64,000 bases of DNA from Sabethes cyaneus (lineage: Eukaryota > Arthropoda > Insecta > Diptera > Culicidae), in assembly GCF_943734655.1 (NCBI RefSeq), contig NC_071355.1:77327449-77391448 (forward strand), given 5' to 3'. The notes beneath the pieces are model-generated. The model was given only the letters and a program-made list of their open reading frames with translations. It searched no databases and was not told the DNA's origin. Shown piece after piece: positions 55,901-64,000 of the stretch. Both the position numbers and the translations under genes were made by a program. Within the stretch, counting starts at the first letter, position 1; every line of letters begins with the position of its first letter.

Positions 55901-58150
55901 CATTTAGTATCATACGTCACACGCAGTGCCTTGTAAGTCGCAAGGGTCCCGCCTTTGTCGTCGTCCCGCCAGTAAAAACAAAGTTAGATTAAACTTCTCG
56001 GTCGGTGGTTCTACAGTAGACGAAGGAAGAGGCACAGTTTGTGTCTAAAAATAACCCAACCCATGTCGCTAGCTTAATAAGGGGGGTTTGCAGTCTATTT
56101 TGTCCAGCACCTCTGTGGTGAACACACGGTGTTCAACACTGAAAGTAACACAATGTTGCTGTTTAGTAACACAGAAATAACATTGTAATGTTACAAGGTT
56201 ATCAAAATTTGACGTAACATTTAAATAAAAAAATGGTAGCATTGTTACGTTAAAATGTTACCTGTAGGTTATGTAACAATAACATTAAGTTTGTTACATT
56301 ACAAACTTAATGTTCTTGTTACATAACCTACAGGTAACATTTTAACGCAACAATGCTACCATTTTTTTTATTTAAATGTTACGTCAAATTTTGATAACTT
56401 TGTAACATTACACAAGGAAACTATATATAGTAATTACCCGGTCAACACTGAAAGTAACACAATGTTGCTGTTAAGTAACATTGTAATGTTACAAAGTTAT
56501 TAAAATTTGACGTAACATTTAAATAAAAAAATGGTAGCATTGTTACATTGAAATGTTACCTGTAGGTTATGTAGCAATAACATTAAATGTCTAACATTAC
56601 AACTTTTATCAAAATTTGACGTAACATTTAAATGAAAAAATGGTAGCATTGTTATATTAAAATGTTACCTGTAGGTTATGTTACCAGAACATTAAGTTTG
56701 TAATGTAACAAACTTAATGTTATTGTTACATAACCTACAAATAACCTTTTAACGTAACAATGCTACCATTTTTTTATTTAAATGTTACGTCAAATTTTGA
56801 TAACTTTGTTACATTACAATGTTGCTTCTGTGTTACATAACAGCAACATTGTGTTACATTCAGTGTTGACCGGGGCGTTTCCACGTTACACGTGCTCACA
56901 TTTTTGCTATACGGTAAATATTTGTACCTTTTAATTCTTTTTTTTTTTTTTTTCATTTTTCTTCTTTCATATCGTATCTACTAAAGCAGACGACAATGCC
57001 GATGACTAGTCATAAATAATCGTCGTTACCAGTAGTTTTTTTTAACGAGTCAAATTGATAAGATAGCCAAATAAGTGGAGCGCGCAGGTTGCCAGTCGCG
57101 TGGAACTTTGACTGTGAAGATTACGGAGATATTGTGATAATTCTTCTGCCTAAGGCCAGGGTCGTATGGTTCATTGCACTTCTAAAATTATATTTCAACA
57201 ATTTTGCTTGGATAAATTATTGAGCTCAAACGGATCCTGCAACGCGAACGGTCATCGGTTTCGTAGTATGTTCCACGACGTCAACTCTTCTAGAATGAAA
57301 TTTGTAGAACCGAGAAAAATTTGTCACTAGGTAAATGTCCTGATAGGAACATTTTGATGAAAAAAAAATCTATACAAATCATCAAAAAATCAGAAAAAGA
57401 CACATTTCTTTTTGAAAACGATTCAACTAAGGTTATTTTGATCAAAATTGTCTACACCAGCCCTAAATCTAAAATAGAAGCAATACACAATGCTTAACCC
57501 AAAAGACAAACAACTTTTAAGTATCGCCGCCGAAAAATTCTATCTACACGATTGTTGCTATAAAAACTGTCAAGCAAAAATTGCAAAAAATATCTATGAT
57601 TAAATGCTATATGATGACCAGCGGAACAGCAGTAGAAGTCAACACTTGCTGTTTTTGATACGATGACGCAAAAAAAACCTCAACACGTTTTGCTCATTAT
57701 TGCGAGTCATCATTACGTAAATAGCAGCGAGTAGCTTGTTTAGTGGATTTCCTTAGAATGATTGAATTTGGTAGTTTCTAACCTTGGTCCAAGTTCCGTC
57801 TCATCGCCTACCGACCGAAGCAATCGGTGCATTTCCGTTATCACGGTGTTGTACATTATCGTTTCCGTTTCGAACATGACTCCATCTTTCAGTAAATCTC
57901 GCTTTAAACCGTTATCTTCGGGAATGGTCTTGACTATTAACGACACTTCATGGTTTGCTCCACGGCTTTGATAGTTTACATGAGCACGAAAGATAATACT
58001 GGCAAAGTGATCTCCTGGTCGACTTCCGGGAACTATTTGGCACTCAGTTACACTTAGTTCAGTGTTATTCTCCGAATGCCTCAGGACCTTTTCGAAAAAT
58101 GCACTATTCATCCAGGCCGGCGCGTGCATTTCATCTTTATTGAACGTCAT
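49981..58150 (-). CDS. ecdysteroid-kinase-like (CHK kinase-like) protein
   Basis: Five coding exons on the minus strand: 58150-57783, 51058-50896, 50836-50546, 50484-50268 and 50210-49981. GT/AG borders and phases agree, giving 422 residues, the family norm. EcKL proteins are predicted small-molecule kinases; characterised members phosphorylate ecdysteroids, and others are linked to detoxification. Visible motifs: PGSRPGDHFASIIFRA (nucleotide-loop region), SLIVKTIPED (Lys), KIVMVFEDISKRGY, the Brenner-type catalytic loop NVLIHGDFHFKNMMYKI, and the metal-binding IDYQISQWGSPAIDIIYSLY. The start ATG 58150 is chosen because the 28 upstream codons do not resemble the family. Intron 1 is 6.7 kb and filled with palindromic repeats. 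Reading frame intact; the substrate is unknown. Confidence 0.93.
51110..52225. other. 3' part of EcKL intron 1, no gene seen
   Basis: AT-rich. A 127-codon plus-strand frame (51643-52023) is hydrophobic and low in information, without a recognisable family. Confidence 0.45.
52227..52372 (+). mobile_element. tRNA-derived SINE, family 2 (second copy)
   Basis: A box TGTAGCCACAAGG, B box GGGTTCGAATC, body TTTAGCATATGGGTTTCTTC then TCAGGCCCCTCAGCAC. Matches the intron-4 copy of the importin gene (37770-37635) over its whole length at roughly three-quarters identity by eye. Confidence 0.7.
52446..52612. repeat. ~165-bp palindrome
   Basis: Outer arms TTTTCCAAATTAAATT / AATTTAATTTGGAAAT enclose strong inner arms CGCGACAGATACG with CGTATCTGTCGCG. 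A further pairing ACGACTTGCAGGCTTTATCA with TGATGAAGCTTGCAAGTCGT leads to a loop of about 14 bases. Probably a foldback MITE or LINE-associated hairpin. No coding sequence. Confidence 0.7.
52806..52927 (-). mobile_element. tRNA-derived SINE, family 1 (second copy)
   Basis: B box GTTCGAATTTCGGC, body through CTGTACTCTAACAGCCGGCT shared with 9695-9553. The A-box region is eroded. Confidence 0.6.
52990..54880. other. middle of EcKL intron 1, no gene seen
   Basis: AT-rich. A 111-codon minus-strand frame (53565-53233) is open but I recognise no family, and it lacks context supporting a gene. Repeats without clear ends. Confidence 0.45.
54890..56876. mobile_element. GTTAC-rich palindromic DNA element (GCCCCGGTCAACA)
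   Basis: The ends GCCCCGGTCAACATTG and CAGTGTTGACCGGGGC are complementary. The interior is saturated with GTTAC/GTAAC. The left part has a direct duplication of about 115 bp (54955-55065 and 55066-55175). The right part has two nested palindromes (56147-56415 and 56455-56860) built from one block (TGACGTAACATTTAAAT, ATGGTAGCATTGTTAC, ATGTTACCTGTAGGTTATGT). The middle (55260-56100) is unrelated and includes a separate foldback. TACCCGGTCAACACTGAAAG at 56437 repeats the terminus internally, so several copies are probably fused. Confidence 0.65.
55289..55442. mobile_element. foldback MITE CTCGAAAATA, nested
   Basis: 134-bp core with arms CTCGAAAATATATGCGAATT (then GACTA) and their complement. 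Inner pairing CTGCTAGCAAGTGCA with TGCGC..TGCTAG also visible. It lies inside the GTTAC-rich element. Confidence 0.65.
56877..57782. other. 5' part of EcKL intron 1
   Basis: Starts next to the first coding exon's donor (AG-gttaga at 57783/57782). Contains a T15 tract at about 56937-56953 and no recognisable gene. Confidence 0.5.
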
Positions 58151-59260
58151 TGTTGTTTCCTCTAGAGTAACCAAACTATTCTGAACTAAGTAATTTTGCG
58201 AATTCCTTGTTGGATAGCGGATTTCGAAAAGCACGCGTCTATTCGCGTCCGAGGTGGAGTATCGACTGTGTTTTCTATACTACTAATGACAGTATGAGAA
58301 GGTTCGCTCTCCCTACTGTTTGAGTTATTTTCGTTCATGCAATGATATATTATCACTTAACTTCGTGAGAAGATAGCGGGCGTTTTGTTCACTTTGACGT
58401 AGTGTTTTAAATATATGAATGGTCGTCAGTAATTGCAGAGCCTAACATGGTATTATAAGTAAATTGAAAAACTCTCTATTATCCTTATCAATTGTTCAAG
58501 AATGTTTCCAAACCAAAAAAAAAATAGATTGAGTTGAAGAATGACTTGAGTCTACGCCGGTAACAAGTCTTAGCGTATCATTCACTTGAGAAACTAAAAT
58601 CTCTTCGTGTTACCTTAAAACAAAACTGTGGATAATCATATTTGAATCTCACAGTATTGAAAGCTATAAATATACAAGTAAAAAAACCGCGTAAATTCTG
58701 AAATTCGCGTAAAAAGCGACTTGAGTGTATTGTCAAATTTCGTCTGAAATTCATCAGCTGTTCATCATATCGTACGCGTGGAAAATTTACGATCGAAATA
58801 AGTCGGCGAAAAAGCTTCGCGTTATAATCTTATACCCAATTCGTGCAGCACAGAGCTATCATATTTGAAATACACAGTCCCTAAATCTTATTTAATTGAT
58901 GTGGGGCGCTGTGGCTGCTTTATGTTGAAGCTTCTTTTATGTAGATCATGTGATTCCATAAAACAATGCACACGAAGACGATTTTATTACCTACATCTTT
59001 ACCGCGATAGCAATTGATTTTTTTGAATAGTACTATATAAGGTATATTTGAAAGGCTGATTATTTTAATAGTATTAGTCTTATTTATATATTGGAAATTA
59101 TCATGCGATCTTGCTAGCTGAATCAATTCGGCGATAAAAAATTCGTGCGAATTAACAATACCTACATTTGGTCACAATGAGTCAACAATCAAAATCGATG
59201 CAATTATGTCGTGCTATACAATTCTATGATATTGAAAAATAATATTTTTTAAACGGGGGT
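58151..59260. other. upstream region of the EcKL gene
   Basis: The frame stays open 28 codons upstream of the chosen start, so the 5' UTR may begin nearby. Beyond 58260 the sequence is AT-rich with no gene. No convincing core promoter was identified. Confidence 0.4.
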
Positions 59261-59271
59261 TCTACAATTGA

Positions 59272-59343
59272 TGAAGTAGTCGTTGTGACTTCTACCTTTT
59301 GTCCAATGCTGGAAGACAAAAGGTCGGAGTCACAACGACTACT
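59272..59343 (+). repeat. isolated 72-base hairpin, miRNA-precursor-like
   Basis: AAGTAGTCGTTGTGACTTCT plus ACCTTTTGTC pairs with GACAAAAGGTCGGAGTCACA plus ACGACTACTT. The stem is about 30 bp with one mismatch and one G-U pair, around an 11-base loop. Size and near-perfect pairing suit either a small foldback or a precursor RNA. It matches no miRNA I can name. Confidence 0.4.
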
Positions 59344-60091
59344 TGTTAAGCGTAGCTACCAATAAGCCTCCCCCTCCCCCTCCACACCTTTCCGCTCTTT
59401 CTCCTCCATTCCAAGACGTAATTTTTTGGACGCGTTTAAAAACCAAAAATTTGTGTCACCCTATTAAGCGGATTCACGGTCACCCCAAAAGTGTAAGAAA
59501 ATGTGCTATGTTTTATTAATTAACTGCTCCAAAGAAACACCCGTTGAAAAATTACACATTTTTACTATATTATTCTGTTTTTCAGGTTTGGTCTCATTAA
59601 AGGTTTGGTCATTAAATTTTCCTTGAATAAATTTCATCAATTATTTTCAAATATCTTTTGACCAGTAAAACCAATCCTTATGAAATTTGGCAGATACAAA
59701 TGTTGAGATCTCTCGTTCAATACTGAAATAATTAAAACTAGATAAATTAAAATCGCTATAAATTATTGTAATTTTTAATGTGTAACTTTAATTGCTCATA
59801 ACTTTCAAACTAAAGATCCAATCAAAAAACAATTCAACACTGATCCATCCGGCTATATTACCTTTCAAAAGAGACCAATAGCGCATAAATCGGTTTGGCC
59901 ATCTCCGAGAAACAGGCGATAATTATTACCTTGTCAAAACACGTTTTTAAGCATAACTTTTAAACCACTAATTTGTTTTCAATTAAACTTCCTGAATTTT
60001 TATGATAGCAAGACCTTTCATTTGGTACTAAGATCATTGAAATCGGTTGTGTGGTTCCGGAGAAAATTGCGTCACGTAGTTTTCACAGCGG

Positions 60092-60170
60092 AACTTATTA
60101 AAATGGGCCCGGACGAGTTGGCCGGCTCTCTGCATCAACTGATTGTCAAGATTTGGGATACGCACAGTGA
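60092..60170 (+). mobile_element. 80-bp RTE-like reverse transcriptase scrap
   Basis: Translates as AELIKMGPDELAGSLHQLIV followed by KIWDT, continuing exactly where the fragment at 38575 ends (GAELIRM). Flanked by unrelated sequence on both sides. Confidence 0.65.
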
Positions 60171-60825
60171 GGCAGATTGACCCGCCGCTCGGACAAAACC
60201 TCATAACTTCTTTCATATACTTTGTAGAGCTTTATTGTCTTCAGCAACATTATCTGTTATAAAATTTCGCATCTTTTTGTGAATTTTAAGTAGTTGTATT
60301 TCTATTCCTATAGATGACGTTGTAGTATAACTTTTTAAATAATGACTTTAGAAATGTTGTGTCTTCAGAAAAGTTGTTTATCCTGTAAAGTTGCGTAAAG
60401 TTACTGAACATACTAAAATTATAGGACTTACGGGAATCAAGTTATAAATATTTTAAAAACTCAAACACATATTTTTCAGTATGTAGTCGAAATTGGTAGT
60501 AGGGCGATACAAATTATCACAATCTGTATATCAAGAGTAATTTAGTGTTATTATTCTGGTATCGGGTAAATCAACCATTTGTGAACCTTGCTATAAATTA
60601 GGCCATTGCAAATAATTTCAAAAGATTTTGTCACCCCCCACCCCCCTTGGAAATTGGCTTGAAAAATCGAGGGGCAAAAAAATAATTTGTAAGATATGAG
60701 TTAATTTTTACCTTTGTTATACTATAACAAAGGTTTAGGAATTGGTCGAAAAACACGAAATTGATCCGAGGCCCGGAGGGCCGAGCCACATATACCAATC
60801 GACAGGGTTCGACGAACTGAGCAAT

Positions 60826-60828
60826 GTC

Positions 60829-60860
<32 letters not shown>

Positions 60861-60870
60861 TATGTATGTG
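60826..60870 (+). repeat. (TG)n microsatellite
   Basis: About 45 bases of TG, grading into TATG. It follows a GC-rich phrase (GAGGCCCGGAGGGCCGAGCC) at 60766-60785, suggesting the end of an interspersed repeat. Confidence 0.8.
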
Positions 60871-61489
60871 CGGGGCGCAACTTTTCTATCGCCTGTTTCT
60901 CGGAGATGGCTGAACCGATTTGTTCGCAATTACTTTTGTTTGAAAGGTATTATTGCCTAGTATATCACTATTGAATTGTTTCGAGGTCCGACATTTCGTT
61001 TAAAAGTTATAAGTAAAAACGTGAAAATTACGTGACACGATTTTCTCCGGAACCAAATGACTGATTTCAACGATCTTGGTATTGAATGAAAGCTCTTGTT
61101 AACGCTAAATTTTTCGGGTAAATTTTATTGAAAACAAACAAGTAGTTTAAAAGTTATCTTTAAAAAACCTGTTTTGACAAGGTAATAATTATCGCCTGTT
61201 TCTTAGAGATGGGTAAACCGACTTATGCGCTATTAGTCTCATTTGAAAGGTAACATAGCCTAATAGATCACTATTGATTTGTTTTTCGATTGGACGTTTA
61301 ATTTGAAAGTTATGAGCAATTGAATACAACACATAAAAATTTACAATAATTTATAACCATTTCATCTAAGATGATTTATCTAGTTTGAATTATTTTTGCA
61401 TCAAATTAGAGATTTTAATGTTGCAAATATATCTGCAAAATTTCAGAAGAATTGGTTTTGCCGATCAAAAGATATTAACCCTCCAACAC

Positions 61490-63162
61490 TCGCGCCAACT
61501 TTTGTAATACGGTTACTCGCGCGCACAATGGCCCAAAGCCAAAAAGACATGCGCACTAGAGTTTTGACTGGGAAAACTTGGTTTTAGGTTTATGGAACCT
61601 TTGGAGGAATTTCTTGAAATTGAAAATTCGATCGTCTGGTGGAATTTAAATTTTGATTAATCCCCCTAAAAGTGAAATAAAAAAATTGTTTTTCTTCAGT
61701 TTCAATATAACACATTGATGTGTTCTGCAAAGTTATAGAGCATATTATTACAAGAAATTTTGCTGAAGACAGTAACCCTCTATCTCTTCAGCGAAGATAG
61801 AAAAATCTTATTTATTGAATATGAATTTGTAAAATCAGTATTTTCTATTTTAGCTCTTTTTGTAATTGTTGTATGACTTTTTCATGTATTACAAAATTGT
61901 GCAAATAGTAAAAATACACTGAACATAGTATACCTCTATGTTTGTTTGTTTAGGTACTGTAGAACTTTGATTAGAAGAAATGCCTTAATTTTGACTCCGA
62001 ATTACTCGACTACCAGCAGACGGATACATTTTAAACATTTTACATTTGCTGATAGTTTTGCTGCATACAGACACCATTTTTCCATATGAAGAAACGAGAG
62101 AAAATTCCAGTTGGGGTCAATTGCGGTACACCTCACATGCTGATTGCTTCGTTTCTGTGATGTCAGTTTATGCTGATCTATTTTCCCAACAATTTAAAGT
62201 ATTAATGCATTGAATAATTATGACATTTTGCTCATAACAAGGTAATTGAAAAATATACGTTAGTTAAACAGCGATTTGTAACTTTATAACAATATAGCAA
62301 AACCTCAAAAACCTACACGTGTTGTACAAAATTCAACAGTGTGAGTAACCGAAGGTTAATAAAAATTGATGAAATTTATTCAAGAAAACTTTATTGATGT
62401 CAATGCATAGCATAGCATTTATGCATAGTTCAAAAACCTATAAACTAGACCTTTACTACGCAATGTATATGTTAAAGAATAATATTTCCTGTTACAACCT
62501 GCTTTTACTTGCACTTACTCAAATTAGTAACAACCAACTTACCCTTACTCAGTAATTTCATGAAAAAAGGATCTATCAAAATTTACAAGTGCTGCTAGTT
62601 TGTTCAAATTGTGTAAACTTATTCAATTTCCAACAATTTTATGAAAACCAACGCACTACGCAACGTTAACCAATAGATGAATTATGTTCCGAAGACGTGT
62701 CGATTTCTATCTCAAATAGCAAGTAAGACCGTATAACAAAGGTTCCTTTCACCACTAGGTGGATTAAATCGGGTTTTTTTTTCATAAAATCAATTGTCTG
62801 TGGGTTCTACAGCCTGAAAAACTCGAAAAATGGGTGTACGAGTTGAGTTAATGCCTCTAGCACGAAACAGAAATGAAAATTCGAACAACGGAATTTCCGA
62901 AAATCGAAATCCGAAAAGTTTTTCTTTCGTTTTTGTCTTTTTTCGAAGATTTTCGCATGGAAAATAATAACGTATATATTAAAAGTAAGAATAAATTTGG
63001 TTTTCACGTCTAAACTTTAAGTAAAAATGCCTCAAATCAATATTTGTTTTTTGCTCGATTAAAAAAATGTCTTTGTTTTTTTTCGCACCCCCCCCCCTTC
63101 AGTGGGCCAACACCGGAAGGACAAAAACTTTATAAAATATTTATAGTGGCCTTATTTTGAAC
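61490..63162. other. AT-rich repeat sequence, no gene seen
   Basis: Only short unrecognised frames. Homopolymer tracts at 62774-62782 (T) and 63079-63100 (T then C). Confidence 0.5.
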
Positions 63163-63164
63163 TC

Positions 63165-63270
63165 CCCAACAAACATTTTTGTTGTATAATTGTGTATTAA
63201 GCGCTTGATTCCTGAACATTGGCTATATAACGGTTGAATAATCTACTGTTCAAATTAAATGTTTGTTGGG
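63165..63270. mobile_element. 106-bp MITE CCCAACAAACATT
   Basis: Ends CCCAACAAACATTTTTGTTG and complement AATGTTTGTTGGG, flanked by TC on both sides (63163-63164, 63271-63272). It shares the CCC...GGG termini and a 2-bp non-TA duplication with the CCCAG elements of this window. Confidence 0.75.
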
Positions 63271-63272
63271 TC

Positions 63273-64000
63273 GTAACGCTAAAAACCCAACCGATGGCAC
63301 TTACAATATTAGTAATTTTCGATTAAGCCTAAATATATCAATTTATGCTGCAAATCTCTATATTTTATTTTTTTTTTAAACAGATTGGAAGGTTCATTTT
63401 CCTTTTATGGACCCTTGTGGTTTACAATAGAATAACGACTGGGTCTATTATAGAAAGAAATTCTAGTGTATTTTGCATGGAGAGGGTCCACTAATGGCGT
63501 CATTTTTTGCATTGCTAATCGTATAATGGACCCTAACTTGTTGAAAATGTCGATTTTAAAACATTAATAATGAAATGCAGCTAAAATTTTATGAACTCAA
63601 ATGTGTGTTATATTTAGTATGTTCTGTTTCATGTCATATATCCTCAGAAATAAGAAGTATAAGCTGATAAATACCGAAATTTTGTAAGAGGGTCCATTAC
63701 AGGTAAAGGGTTTACTATATAGGTTAACTTATCCTACTATCTGCTTTAGTGCATTCATGTGTTTTTGAAGGATTAACAATTTTAACCGATTTTAAAAGTC
63801 ATTTCTCATTGCCAAGATGAAAATATTTCATATTTCTTTTGCTCTGTTAGCATTTGTTTTGTTGTTAAAGGGTAAATTATGGACATCTTTGTATATTTTA
63901 AGGTATGCCTCTCGATAATTTATAATACTAAGTTTCCGTACTGCGATCTCCGTTATATTTGAAATTTTTATTTCATTAGTTTGGCCATACGCACAAAAGG
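63273..64000. other. AT-rich window end, no gene seen
   Basis: Repeated GGGTCCA/TGGACCC motifs (63411, 63485, 63529, 63691) suggest an interspersed repeat without visible ends. Nothing coding. Confidence 0.4.

Larger units (their letters stand above)
59655..61485. repeat. 1.8-kb imperfect inverted repeat
   Basis: The left arm (59655-60090) and right arm (61010-61485) are complementary in colinear blocks. Examples are TTGTCAAAACACGTTTTTAA with AAAACCTGTTTTGACAA, GGTTCCGGAGAAAATTG with GATTTTCTCCGGAACC, and GACCAGTAAAACCAAT with ATTGGTTTTGCCGATC. The spacer contains an RTE-like scrap, an unrelated stretch and a (TG)n tract. It may be two opposed copies of one repeat, or a single large foldback. 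Confidence 0.6.

Noticed and set aside
60826..60870. TG repeat as part of a coding frame (60742-60957)
   Set aside because: Gives a Val-Cys low-complexity peptide that depends on repeat length; clearly a microsatellite.
1..64000. CRISPR array, bacterial operon or prophage-like system
   Set aside because: Spliced genes, histone relics, tRNA-derived SINEs and insect proteins show nuclear eukaryotic DNA. The regular repeats found are transposon units without spacers.

Overview
The window is a nuclear chromosomal segment of a mosquito, most likely a culicine and probably Aedes. The evidence is four insect-type spliced genes embedded in very dense transposon sequence: LOA-clade and RTE-like retrotransposons, tRNA-derived SINEs and many MITEs. 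Species cannot be fixed from the sequence alone.

Layout. 1-13.3 kb is accessory. It holds a nearly complete but broken LOA-clade non-LTR retrotransposon (minus strand, 1.83-6.8 kb), pieces of the same clade on both sides, RTE-like reverse transcriptase fragments, a long inverted repeat and a tRNA-derived SINE. 12.6-15.8 kb is a series of MITEs, including three head-to-tail copies of a 301-bp hAT-type MITE nested in another MITE. 16.0-18.6 kb carries a non-canonical poly(A)/uridylyl transferase gene (+), which converges on mRpL51 (-, 18.65-19.2 kb). 19.4-27.7 kb is almost solid nested MITEs. 28.0-40.4 kb is the importin-5 gene (+, six coding exons). Its 7.4-kb intron 4 contains a Jockey-group LINE remnant, a Ty3/Gypsy gag scrap, a SINE and an RTE-like fragment. 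RpS2 (-) lies at 42.3-43.8 kb. 44.2-47.9 kb is DNA-transposon sequence around two decayed histone H2A pseudogenes (46.9-48.8 kb). An ecdysteroid-kinase-like gene (-) runs from 58.15 to 49.98 kb and has a 6.7-kb first intron full of palindromic repeats. 58.2-64 kb is AT-rich repeat sequence with no recognisable gene.

The genes show no sign of functional linkage. They are housekeeping genes (nuclear import, cytosolic and mitochondrial ribosome, RNA tailing) plus one member of a small-molecule kinase family. The novelty lies in the repeats. Several MITEs interrupt other MITEs whose uninterrupted copies are also in this window, so exact empty and filled sites can be compared. These show a class of elements ending in CCC...GGG with a 2-bp duplication that is not restricted to TA, alongside TA-, TAA- and 8-bp-duplicating elements.
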